From NCBI GenBank assembly GCA_019695215.1, contig JAIBAK010000010.1:24408-88407 (forward strand): a DNA stretch of 64,000 nt, given 5' to 3'. Origin of the DNA: Bacteroidia bacterium (GTDB lineage Bacteria > Bacteroidota > Bacteroidia > UKL13-3). The position numbers and the translations under genes are program-made. The notes beneath the pieces are model-generated. The model was not told the DNA's origin. It was given only the letters and a program-made list of their open reading frames with translations, and did no database searches. Shown piece by piece: positions 6,462 through 14,336 of the stretch. Position 1 is the stretch's first letter, and every line of letters starts with the position of its first letter.

Positions 6462-7898
6462 TTGAGAACATATACATCACAATCCGCCATACTCAGCGAT
6501 ATTCAAAGCGGGCAGCTTAAGTTGCGCGATTTGGTGCAGCATTACCTGAACCAAATTGAACAGAACAGCCACCTCAATGCTTTTTTAGAAGTTTTTCCCG
6601 AGGAAGCTTTAGCCCGTGCGGCCGAAGTGGAACAACGTATTCAATCGGGGAAAGCCGGTAAGCTTGCCGGAATGGTGATTTCCCTCAAAGATAATATTTG
6701 CTACAAAGGTCATAAGGTCTCTGCTTCATCAAAAATTCTTCAGGGGTTTGAGTCCTTGTACTCGGCCACGGTGGTAGAGCGTATTCTGGAAGAAGATGCC
6801 ATCATCATTGGTCGTACCAACTGCGATGAATTTGCCATGGGAGCCAGTACCGAGAATTCGGCTTTTGGCCCGGTGCTCAACCATGCCGACAACACCCGCG
6901 TTCCGGGAGGATCATCGGGCGGCAGTGCCGTATCCGTGCAGGCCGATATGTGCCTTGCTTCGTTAGGATCTGATACGGGTGGCTCTATCCGTCAGCCTGC
7001 TGCTTTTTGCGGATTGTATGGATTAAAACCCACCTACGGACGCATTTCGCGGTGGGGGCTCATTGCTTACGCCTCATCGTTTGACCAGATAGGACCCATT
7101 ACCAAAAGTGCCGAAGACATGGCGCTGCTGCTTGAAGTAATGGCCGGTGCCGATGGGCGCGATGCTACTGCCTCTTCAAAACCGCCAGAGGCCTACAGCA
7201 AATTACTTGACAGTGATAAAAAATATAAAGTTGCCTATATACAGGACTGTTTAGACAGCGAAGGAATTGATGCGGAAGTAAAAGCTAAAACACTGGCAGT
7301 TATTGAACAGCTAAAAGCTGCCGGACATCAGGTAGTGCCGGTTGATTTTCCTTACCTCGATTACATGGTGCCCACGTATTATGTGCTTACCACAGCCGAG
7401 GCATCGAGCAACCTGGCCCGTTTTTCGGGGTTACACTACGGATACCGCAGCCCGCAGGCTACCGACATGGAATCATCGTTTCGCAAATCGCGCAGTGAAG
7501 GTTTTGGCCCCGAAGTAAAACGCAGAATTATGCTGGGAACGCTGGTGCTTAGTGCCGAACATTACGATGCCTATTATACCAAAGGATTAAAGGTGCGCAG
7601 GGTTATACGCAACGCCACCGATGCGCTGCTGAAGGAACACGATTTTTTGCTGCTGCCCACTACGCCCACTCCGGCTTTTAAGCTGGGCGAAAAAGCAGCA
7701 AATCCTGTGTCGATGTACTTAGCCGATATTTTTACCGTGCAGGCAAATATTTCGGGCAATCCTGCCGTTACTATTCCTGTGGGAAAACACAGCAACGGAA
7801 TGCCGTTTGGCGTACAGTTAATGGGTCGTCATTTTGAAGAAGCTCCGCTGCTGGCTTTTGCCAAACAGGTAATGAACGAACAAGCCAAAGCAAATTAA
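6462..7898 (+). CDS. gatA: Asp-tRNA(Asn)/Glu-tRNA(Gln) amidotransferase subunit A
   Basis: 478 residues, the usual GatA length. Amidase signature with the Ser-cisSer-Lys triad: Lys76 in SLKDN, the GGSSGGSA block near residues 148-155 and the nucleophile in SDTGGSIRQPA near 175. It frees ammonia from Gln for conversion of Glu-tRNA(Gln) or Asp-tRNA(Asn), working with GatB and GatC, which are elsewhere. No in-frame ATG exists between the tatA stop and the conserved N-terminus, so the start is TTG at 6462. Downstream MltD-like gene begins 4 bp after the stop, so the genes are likely cotranscribed. Confidence 0.93.
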   Translation: MRTYTSQSAILSDIQSGQLKLRDLVQHYLNQIEQNSHLNAFLEVFPEEALARAAEVEQRIQSGKAGKLAGMVISLKDNICYKGHKVSASSKILQGFESLYSATVVERILEEDAIIIGRTNCDEFAMGASTENSAFGPVLNHADNTRVPGGSSGGSAVSVQADMCLASLGSDTGGSIRQPAAFCGLYGLKPTYGRISRWGLIAYASSFDQIGPITKSAEDMALLLEVMAGADGRDATASSKPPEAYSKLLDSDKKYKVAYIQDCLDSEGIDAEVKAKTLAVIEQLKAAGHQVVPVDFPYLDYMVPTYYVLTTAEASSNLARFSGLHYGYRSPQATDMESSFRKSRSEGFGPEVKRRIMLGTLVLSAEHYDAYYTKGLKVRRVIRNATDALLKEHDFLLLPTTPTPAFKLGEKAANPVSMYLADIFTVQANISGNPAVTIPVGKHSNGMPFGVQLMGRHFEEAPLLAFAKQVMNEQAKAN

Positions 7899-7902
7899 AA
7901 GA

Positions 7903-9183
7903 ATGAAAAGGATTGGTGCGGTATTTTTTTGTGTACTCATTTTTTTAACGGGTCGGGCCACCCCCGACCAAAACGACCAGCTATATGAACAACGGCTGGC
8001 AAGCTTAAAGTCGCCCATCGAACTCAGCTATAATGAAGCTGTACGAAAACAAATAGATTTATACCTGGCCGATCCTGAAAAAACGGGAGAAATACTGGGC
8101 CGTTCGCTGGAGCATTTTCAAACCATCGAAAAACTGCTGCGCGAAAAACAATTGCCTGTTGAATTAAAATATTTAGTGGTGGCTGCAACAGGAGTTGACA
8201 ACGCCCTGATTTCTCCGGCCGGTGCCACCGGTTACTGGCGCATGATGTACAATGTGGCTCGCACCTATGGATTAAAAATAAACTCTTTTGTAGATGAGCG
8301 AAAAGATTTGACCAAATCAACTATCGCAGCCGCCTCTTACCTGCGCGACTTAAATAATATTTACAATAACTGGCTGCTTTCGTTAGCCGCCTACGCCAAT
8401 ACCCCCGCTATTTTAAACAAAGCCATTCGCCAGAGCGGATATAAAATGAATTTTTGGGATGTGTATGCATTATTGCCTGCCGAAAACAAAGAAATGATTC
8501 CGCAGTTTATTGCTTCGGCCTATATTTTTAATTTTTACAAAGAGCACAACATTGCAATAGGAAAATCGGCACAGCCGGTAATAAACGATACGGTAACGGT
8601 AAATAAGTGGCTTTCGTTTCAGCAAATTTCGTCAACACTCGATATTGAAATGGAAGAGCTGCGCGGGTTGAATCCTATTTTCAAAAAAGACATTATTCCG
8701 CTGGGTACACCCAACTACATCATCAATTTGCCAAAGGGAAAAGCAAAACACTGGAACAAGCTCCGCGACTCGGTGTATATCTACGTTCCAAAACCATCGG
8801 ACATGAGTCCGGTGACCATTCAAAAAACAGAACCAAAGCCCGAAGAAACACCACCGGCTACCACCGAACAGCAGGGAGAAACCACTCCTAAAAAAGAAGT
8901 AGAAACGGCTGAGCCCGCTAAAGCGCCTAAAGAAGAACCCGCTAGGGTGTTTGATAAAAAAAGAGTAATGTACACCGTGAAAAGCGGAGACGTGCTCGGA
9001 AATATTGCCGACTGGTTTGATGTAACCCCGCAGCAAATAAAATCGTGGAACAAACTCAAGTCAAACAATGTGCGCATAGGGCAAAAACTCATTATCTGGG
9101 TGCCCGGAAAAAAGTTTGCGCAATACAATAAAATAAACGGAATGACTAAGGCGCAAAAAAATGCGTTGCGCAAAAAAGACTGA
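7903..9183 (+). CDS. LysM transglycosylase-like protein lacking the catalytic Glu (MltD pseudo-enzyme)
   Basis: 426 residues: signal peptide (MKRIGAVFFCVLIFLTGRAT), a GH23/SLT domain (about 60-215), a weaker LysM (about 235-285), a Pro/Glu-rich linker (about 305-345) and a clear C-terminal LysM (about 349-395, YTVKSGDVLGNIADWF). MltD homologues have ESxL after the LKYL strand; here it reads LKYLVVAATGVDN, so the catalytic Glu is Ala95 (codon GCA at 8185-8187, one base from GAA). SPAGATGYW and DERKDLTKST are kept, the YNAG motif is AYANTP. Predicted to bind glycan without cutting it. The window also has an intact paralogue (14337-15542). Next gene starts 8 bp downstream. Confidence 0.85.
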   Translation: MKRIGAVFFCVLIFLTGRATPDQNDQLYEQRLASLKSPIELSYNEAVRKQIDLYLADPEKTGEILGRSLEHFQTIEKLLREKQLPVELKYLVVAATGVDNALISPAGATGYWRMMYNVARTYGLKINSFVDERKDLTKSTIAAASYLRDLNNIYNNWLLSLAAYANTPAILNKAIRQSGYKMNFWDVYALLPAENKEMIPQFIASAYIFNFYKEHNIAIGKSAQPVINDTVTVNKWLSFQQISSTLDIEMEELRGLNPIFKKDIIPLGTPNYIINLPKGKAKHWNKLRDSVYIYVPKPSDMSPVTIQKTEPKPEETPPATTEQQGETTPKKEVETAEPAKAPKEEPARVFDKKRVMYTVKSGDVLGNIADWFDVTPQQIKSWNKLKSNNVRIGQKLIIWVPGKKFAQYNKINGMTKAQKNALRKKD

Positions 9184-9191
9184 TTTGGGCT

Positions 9192-10715
9192 ATGGAAGGG
9201 GAAAGTCCTAAAACCATACATCCGCGGAAAGTTTTTTTCATTGTTGTTTATATTCAGCTTTTTTTACTGCTGTTTGTACTGCTAATGCCAAAGGGAGAAT
9301 GGAAACTCACTAATCAGTTTTCACTGCGTTTTGTTCCGCTGCAGCAGGTGCTGCACGGAAACGAACATACTACCAAAAACATTAAGCAGCTTATTACATC
9401 GGTGCAGGTAGATTCGGCCGGAAACGAAGAGGGGGCTTTCGCGCTTACCGGAATAGATTCGGCTTTTACAGCGGCCGATACCACCACCGGATTTAATCTG
9501 CAGCATGCCGGCAACACCGCTACCGACCTGAATTCTTTTTTTGATGCGCTGCAACAGTGCGCACAACACGGAACCCCGCTGGCCGTAGCATATTATGGCG
9601 ACTCGCAGGTAGAAGGCGACCGGTTTTCGGATTACCTGCGCAATAAATTACAGAAACAATTTGGCGGAGGCGGCCCCGGATTAGTAACACCCATTGATGT
9701 ATCGGGCATGCGCATTACGGTGCAGCAGCGCGAAAGCCGTGAATGGATTAAACAGGCCTGCTACGGACATCCGCAAATTAAAGTAAACGAAAGCCGCTAT
9801 GGAATTTCGGGGGCTATGTACAAATACCGCAATGGCTACACCGTTACCAAAATGGTGGCCAAAGATTCTACCGGTAGCGATAGTGTGTTGCAATCGGTTT
9901 GGGTGAGCAGCGGCAGCCTGCCCTGGTTATCGTTCAGGCGCAGCAAACTTTCGTATGCAACGGTAAAAAACTACGACCGCGCCACCCTGTGGTATGCCAG
10001 CGAACGCACCGTGCAATTGCGGGTAGAAAAAAACGGAACCCTTTTGCCGGATACCATATCGGCTACCGAAGCAGGAAGCAAAACCTGGAGCACCACCGAC
10101 AGCAGCGGCTATATAAAATTTACTTTTATCAGCGGACAGAGTCCGGATATAATCGGGGTGTCGCTCGACCGCGAAACGGGAGTGCGGGTTGACAACTACT
10201 CCATGCGCGGAAGTTCGGGTACAGACTTTACCCGAATGAACGGCCCGTACCTTGCGCGGCAACATGAGCTGCGCGGCACCCGGTTTATTATTCTGCAATA
10301 CGGGGTAAATGTGGTGCCTTATGTAAAAGATTCGCAGGCGGTGCAGTATTACGAATACAGTTTTTTAAAACAACTGCAGTTGCTCAAAAGGCAAATGCCG
10401 GGTGTAAGCATTCTGGTAGTGGGCACTACTGATATTGCTACCAAACAAGGCACCGATTACGCCAGCTATCCTTACCTCGAAATGATACGCGATGCCCAGC
10501 GCAGAGCCGCCTTTGCGGCAGGCTGTGCTTTTTGGGATGCCTATGAAGCTATGGGTGGAAAAAACTCCATGCCCGCCTGGGTATTTAACAATCCGCCACT
10601 GGCAGCCAAAGATTTTACCCACCTCTCGCCACGAGGGGCAAACATATTGGCCGAACTACTCTATAAAGCCATTATGAAAGACTACCAGCGCTATTTAAAA
10701 GCCAAACGCTCGTAA
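9192..10715 (+). CDS. SGNH/GDSL-fold protein resembling peptidoglycan O-acetyl esterase/transferase (Ape1/PatB type)
   Basis: 507 residues. One N-terminal membrane anchor (about 13-33, IVVYIQLFLLLFVLLM), a variable region, then an SGNH hydrolase: block I YYGDSQVEGD with the nucleophile Ser near 138, block II DNYSMRGSSG near 337, block III QYGVN near 377 (the usual ND replaced by VN), block V DFTHLSPRG near 474 giving the Asp-His pair. About 190 mostly beta-strand residues are inserted between blocks I and II, the place of a CBM35-like insert in Ape1. Likely acts on acetyl groups of peptidoglycan or another surface glycan in the periplasm. No MBOAT partner is nearby. Coupled to the MltD pseudo-enzyme. 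Confidence 0.7.
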   Translation: MEGESPKTIHPRKVFFIVVYIQLFLLLFVLLMPKGEWKLTNQFSLRFVPLQQVLHGNEHTTKNIKQLITSVQVDSAGNEEGAFALTGIDSAFTAADTTTGFNLQHAGNTATDLNSFFDALQQCAQHGTPLAVAYYGDSQVEGDRFSDYLRNKLQKQFGGGGPGLVTPIDVSGMRITVQQRESREWIKQACYGHPQIKVNESRYGISGAMYKYRNGYTVTKMVAKDSTGSDSVLQSVWVSSGSLPWLSFRRSKLSYATVKNYDRATLWYASERTVQLRVEKNGTLLPDTISATEAGSKTWSTTDSSGYIKFTFISGQSPDIIGVSLDRETGVRVDNYSMRGSSGTDFTRMNGPYLARQHELRGTRFIILQYGVNVVPYVKDSQAVQYYEYSFLKQLQLLKRQMPGVSILVVGTTDIATKQGTDYASYPYLEMIRDAQRRAAFAAGCAFWDAYEAMGGKNSMPAWVFNNPPLAAKDFTHLSPRGANILAELLYKAIMKDYQRYLKAKRS

Positions 10716-10780
10716 TACTTATTCATTTACCAAACTTACGGGGCAATCCTGAATTAAAACATAAACTGCCGTTCTCAAAC

Positions 10781-10890
10781 ACACGGTCATGCTGATTTCT
10801 ATGACAAATTAAAATCAGGATTATAAAATTTATTTCAGCATCTCTCTCCGCATTAACGGATGCTGCTACCCCGATAGCTATCGGGGCAGC
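10781..10890. repeat. REP-like composite with the palindrome CCCCGATAGCTATCGGGG
   Basis: Starts with GTCATGCTGA, has the inverted partner TCAGCATCT further on, and ends with the perfect palindrome CCCCGATAGCTATCGGGG (10869-10886) flanked by CTGCT/AGCAG. Related GATAGCTATC hairpins are at 21474, 22358 and 63361. The remaining intergenic sequence 10716-10780 shows nothing. Confidence 0.7.
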
Positions 10891-10906
10891 AGGACAAAAT
10901 AGTTGA

Positions 10907-10939
10907 TTTGATTTTACAAAAAATAAAACGCTAACTTTG
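10907..10939 (+). promoter_or_regulatory. Promoter of the DUF6252-type lipoprotein gene
   Basis: TTTG (10907-10910), 21 bp, TAACTTTG (10932-10939); leader of about 16 nt to the ATG at 10962. Confidence 0.75.
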
Positions 10940-10961
10940 AATAAACACTCACCACACGGCT

Positions 10962-11459
10962 ATGAGCCATATAAAACTCCTCCTGCTACTTGCCTCCCTT
11001 AGCTGCCTTAGCCTGCATTGCAAAAAAGAAAGCGAATTAGATAAACTGCCGCCTGCTACCACTACTGGCAAGCAAACTTTGGGTTGTTTGATAAACGGGA
11101 AGGCGTTTATTGGTGATGGCTGGTCCAAAATGTACTACGGAATATACCACGATGCCATGGTTGAAATTGAAGTGAAAGATATTGTGGATGGAGATTTGTA
11201 TTTCCGTACGGAAGGAATCATCACCAAGCCCGGAGATTATGTGATACCATATAATCAACCGTCAAAGCATATTTTTGCCTATCAATGGCATTATGGGTCT
11301 GATAATACTCCAAATGGGTTTGGTTTTCTTCGCATCACACGCTTAGACTCGGTGCAACATTATATAGCCGGGCAATTTGATTTTACTATTTTCAATTCAA
11401 GTGGCACAGCCAGTGTGCATGTAAGCAATGGCCGATTTGATTTGAGATATGCTCCTTAA
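10962..11459 (+). CDS. DUF6252-like lipoprotein
   Basis: 165 residues. Signal peptide with lipobox ending LSLHCKKE (Cys20), then the stretch LPPATTTGKQTLGCLINGKAF that recurs in Bacteroidota lipoproteins of the DUF6252 type (consensus: PP.TQTG..T.GC.VNG). The rest is a small beta-sandwich-like domain. Surface or periplasmic side of the outer membrane; function unknown. It has its own promoter and is convergent with the GtrA gene. Confidence 0.75.
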   Translation: MSHIKLLLLLASLSCLSLHCKKESELDKLPPATTTGKQTLGCLINGKAFIGDGWSKMYYGIYHDAMVEIEVKDIVDGDLYFRTEGIITKPGDYVIPYNQPSKHIFAYQWHYGSDNTPNGFGFLRITRLDSVQHYIAGQFDFTIFNSSGTASVHVSNGRFDLRYAP

Positions 11460-11489
11460 CTTTTTTAGTGAATCGGCTTACAGCTACAC

Positions 11490-12014
11490 TCAGGTAACCA
11501 CGTGGCTTTTTTTGAACACCAGAAAATTGGTGCCCAAAAAATTGCTGGCTGCCGAAAATGCGGTGGCAATAATCTTTGAAATATACGGGTCGCTGATGTA
11601 TTCCATACCGCGGCACCACTCTACCAGCGCATACAGCACAAACTGATTGAGCAAAAAAGAAAATGTGTACACCAGCGCATACCCCCAAAAATAGTTTTTT
11701 TCGTGGTTTACCTGCTGTTTAAAGGTCCACTTTTTATTGATAGGGAAACCCACCACCAGACCGGTGATATCGCCCGTAACCGAAAATAAAAGGTAAAACG
11801 GAATAATGCCGGCAAAAAGATTATCGAGCCCTGTATTGTGATTGGCAATAAGGTACATTTTGCACAGGGCGCTAAACACAAAATAACTGATGCCAAATGC
11901 GGTAGCGCCAACTATTCCAAACTTAATCAGTTTTTTTAGCCTCCGGTTTTTGATGTATTTACGCGCAAGTTGTAGCAAGTGAAACTCCCCCTGACCTTTA
12001 TATGAATAGGGCAA
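11490..12014 (-). CDS. GtrA family membrane protein
   Basis: 174 residues with four hydrophobic spans; the first contains LIKFGIVGATAFGISYFVF and the second pair NKKWTFK, both typical of GtrA/DPMS proteins that help move polyprenyl-linked sugars across the inner membrane. There is no ATG near the expected start: the frame opens with TTG at 12014, but a TATTTTTG -7 box (12019-12012) overlaps it, so a later TTG (11978, before LLQLARKY) may be the real start. Convergent with the DUF6252 gene. Confidence 0.8.
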   Translation of the reverse strand: MPYSYKGQGEFHLLQLARKYIKNRRLKKLIKFGIVGATAFGISYFVFSALCKMYLIANHNTGLDNLFAGIIPFYLLFSVTGDITGLVVGFPINKKWTFKQQVNHEKNYFWGYALVYTFSFLLNQFVLYALVEWCRGMEYISDPYISKIIATAFSAASNFLGTNFLVFKKSHVVT

Positions 12015-12202
12015 AAATATTCATTTTGCAGCATAAAACACCACCCGCAAGGGGGTATATGTGCTGCTTTGTGTACAGAAAACAAGTTTTTAACCAAATA
12101 AAAGATAACACAACGCTTTCAAAACTCGTTTAGAAAACAAATATTGCACAACCAATCTATACAAGTCAAACAAATCTGCTGCTCATTATAGGGGGTGAGT
12201 AC

Positions 12203-12409
12203 ATGCAAAAGATTAAAAAAACAGGCTGTTGGGGGATATGCCTGTTGCTATTACTGGGAGTTACTTTGTTTTCATCGTGCTCAAAATTTTATTCAGGCAC
12301 GCGGGGCGAAAAACGCAAACCATTTACATTGAAGCGGGGAAGGTATCCGTACATCCGGCACTTTAGTGTTGACGGAAAAGAAATGCCCGATAGTAAAACT
12401 AAGATGTAA
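12203..12409 (+). CDS. Small lipoprotein
   Basis: 68 residues: signal peptide with lipobox LFSSCSKF (Cys26), followed by a strongly basic tail (RGEKRKPFTLKRGRYPY). GGGGGTGAG stands just before the ATG, one of the few Shine-Dalgarno-like sequences here. No known domain. Convergent with yebC, stop codons 9 bp apart. Confidence 0.55.
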   Translation: MQKIKKTGCWGICLLLLLGVTLFSSCSKFYSGTRGEKRKPFTLKRGRYPYIRHFSVDGKEMPDSKTKM

Positions 12410-12418
12410 TGGCGCAGC

Positions 12419-13129
12419 TCACAGCTTCATGTTGTGAAATACCGCCTGCACATCTTCGTCATCTTCAATTTTTTCAAGCAGGGTGTTTACCAGTTCGGCT
12501 TCTTCTTCGTTTACCTCAACGGTGAGGTTGGGAATGCGCTGAAACTCGCTGTTTATGATATTCAGTCTGCGGTCTTCCAGCGCTTTTTGCATCATTCCAA
12601 AACCCGAGAAAGCGGTAGTAATAATAATTTCGTCTTCGTCTTTTTCAATTTCTTCCAGGCCAAAATCAATCAGCTCAAGTTCCAGGTCGTCCATATTAAC
12701 ACTCGCTGCACTAACGGTAAATACGCTTTTGTGATCGAACAGGTAATCGAGTGATCCGCTTTTTGCCAGTTCGCCATGGTTGCGGTTAAAAATGGTGCGC
12801 AGGTTGGCCACGGTGCGGGTGGGGTTGTCGGTAGCGCACTCTATTACAATGCCTACTCCTTTAGGTCCCTTACACTCGTACACCATTTCTTCATAAGCTT
12901 TATCTTCTTTGCTCGAAGCCTTCTTTATGGCATTGTCAATATTCACCTTAGGCATATTATCGGCCTTGGCATTTTGCAGTACCGCTCTCAGTCGGGCGTT
13001 GCTGTCGGGGTCGGGGCCTCCGGCCTTCACAGCCATTGATATTTCTTTTCCGTATTTGGTAAAGGTTTTGGACATTTTTGCCCACCTTTTCATTTTTCTT
13101 ACTTTTCTGAATTCAAACGCGCGTCCCAT
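12419..13129 (-). CDS. yebC: YebC/PmpR (TACO1) family translation/regulatory factor
   Basis: 236 residues, the full family length. MGRAFEFRKVRKMKRWAKMSKTF is the Bacteroidota form of the N-terminus (others start MAGHSKW), followed by GGPDPDSNARLRAVLQNAKADNMPK, CKGPKGVGIVIECATDNPTRT and the acidic C-terminal half. YebC proteins bind RNA/ribosomes and relieve stalling at proline runs, and have also been described as DNA-binding repressors. ATG 13129. Stand-alone gene, divergent from the DUF4286 gene with a short shared spacer. Confidence 0.93.
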   Translation of the reverse strand: MGRAFEFRKVRKMKRWAKMSKTFTKYGKEISMAVKAGGPDPDSNARLRAVLQNAKADNMPKVNIDNAIKKASSKEDKAYEEMVYECKGPKGVGIVIECATDNPTRTVANLRTIFNRNHGELAKSGSLDYLFDHKSVFTVSAASVNMDDLELELIDFGLEEIEKDEDEIIITTAFSGFGMMQKALEDRRLNIINSEFQRIPNLTVEVNEEEAELVNTLLEKIEDDEDVQAVFHNMKL

Positions 13130-13205
13130 ATTGTGCTTGTAATGTTTTAAAAGAAACTGCTGCGAAAATAATTAATTTGGCGAAAGGCTGCGTAATTTCG
13201 TGTGC

Positions 13206-13508
13206 ATGATTATATACAACGTAACGGTGAGCCTGGCCGATGAAAGCATACACGATGAGTGGCTGCAATGGATGAAAGAGGTGCATGTGCCTCAGGTAAT
13301 GCAAACCGGCCTTTTTGCCGAATCGAAAATGCTGCGTCTGCTGCATGAGGAAAACAACGGAATTACCTATGCCATACAGTACCGCTGCCCTAGCCTTACC
13401 CACTACGGTCGCTACCTGAATGAGTTTGCTCCCGCCCTGCAAGCCGAAACCGCCAAACGTTACGGAGACAAAGTGCTTGCCTTCCGAACCCTGCTGGAAG
13501 AGGTATAG
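13206..13508 (+). CDS. DUF4286 family protein
   Basis: 100 residues from ATG 13206 (MIIYNVTVSL). The order of elements (IYNVTVSLADESIHDEWLQWM, VPQVMQTGLF, LLHEENNGITYAIQY, YGRYLNEFAPAL) fits DUF4286, a small ferredoxin-like dimeric alpha+beta barrel family of Bacteroidota. A GTG two codons upstream is possible but less likely. A TAATTTCG sequence at 13192-13199 resembles a -7 box and would place transcription at the ATG. Function unknown. Confidence 0.8.
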   Translation: MIIYNVTVSLADESIHDEWLQWMKEVHVPQVMQTGLFAESKMLRLLHEENNGITYAIQYRCPSLTHYGRYLNEFAPALQAETAKRYGDKVLAFRTLLEEV

Positions 13509-13591
13509 CCCCCCTCAAGCAGGGTGAGGGTTTTGCAAATTACTGATTTTCGCGCAGGCGCGATACCCGTTCGGAAATATCCTTCATTTTT

Positions 13592-13600
13592 GGGGGGGGG
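13592..13600 (+). repeat. G9 homopolymer tract upstream of a response-regulator promoter
   Basis: Nine consecutive G follow a T run, 3 bp before the -33 TTG of the promoter at 13604. Such tracts change length by slippage. Confidence 0.6.
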
Positions 13601-13603
13601 AAA

Positions 13604-13634
13604 TTGCTTTTATCCATAGGGGTAAATACTTTTG
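13604..13634 (+). promoter_or_regulatory. Promoter of the LuxR-type response regulator
   Basis: TTG (13604-13606), 20 bp, TACTTTTG (13627-13634). Transcription should begin near 13641, which rules out the TTG at 13604 as translation start. Confidence 0.6.
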
Positions 13635-13657
13635 AATGGTCAATAATTTGCCCGACC

Positions 13658-14335
13658 TTGAGTAATACAAAAACCGCCATTACTGTAGCAATTGCCGAAA
13701 ACGACACGTATCAGTCAGACCTGCTGGTACACCGGCTGTCGCGTTTTGGTGCTGTAGAAATAGCTTTTACCGCTTGTAACGGAGAGGAGTTTTTACAACA
13801 ATTAGGCAATCATCCCCGGTTGCCCGATATCGTGTTAATGGACATTCAAATGCCGGTTCTTGGCGGAATTGAAACCACCGGTATTTTGAGCAAAACCTAT
13901 CCGATGGTGAAAGTGATTGCCTTTTCGCAATGGGATAATATAGAGCGGGTGGCATCAATGATTTTGCATGGTGCCGTGGCTTTTGTAAGCAAAACACTTC
14001 CGGTAAGCCAGTTGGTACAACTGATGATTGCAGTGCACGAAGGACGACACCAGCTTAGCGACCACCCTTACGCCTTGCCCGTGCTGGAGAAAATTAAAGA
14101 GATGCGCGAAAAAGGACAGCTGCTTTCTCCACGCATGCAAATGGTGCTCACCCATGTGTGCAGCGAGCGCTCGTCACGCGAAATTGCCGAACTGATGGAT
14201 TTGAGCCTTGACAGCGTGAAAGGTTACCGCAAAGAGTTGTTTAAATTAACCGGAGTGAAAAACGTTGCCGGATTAGTAAAATACGGATTGCAACACGGAT
14301 ACCTCTCGCCCAAACATAGCAGGAAAGAAGAGTAA
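13658..14335 (+). CDS. NarL/LuxR-family response regulator
   Basis: 225 residues from TTG 13658 (LSNTKTAITVAIAEND). Receiver domain: acidic pair ENDTY near 15-17, phosphoacceptor Asp in VLMDIQMP near 62, Ser in IAFSQWDN and Lys in VSKTLPV. C-terminal LuxR-type HTH (about 160-218) with SREIAELMDLSLDSVKGYRKELF. Acts as a phosphorylation-controlled transcription factor; no histidine kinase is adjacent, so it is an orphan. The start is inferred from the promoter; no in-frame ATG precedes the receiver domain. Convergent with mltD, 1 bp between stop codons. Confidence 0.85.
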   Translation: MSNTKTAITVAIAENDTYQSDLLVHRLSRFGAVEIAFTACNGEEFLQQLGNHPRLPDIVLMDIQMPVLGGIETTGILSKTYPMVKVIAFSQWDNIERVASMILHGAVAFVSKTLPVSQLVQLMIAVHEGRHQLSDHPYALPVLEKIKEMREKGQLLSPRMQMVLTHVCSERSSREIAELMDLSLDSVKGYRKELFKLTGVKNVAGLVKYGLQHGYLSPKHSRKEE

Positions 14336-14336
14336 T

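Noticed and set aside
13604..13657. Longer start of the response regulator
   Set aside because: The first codon is the -33 element and the -7 box lies within the added codons.
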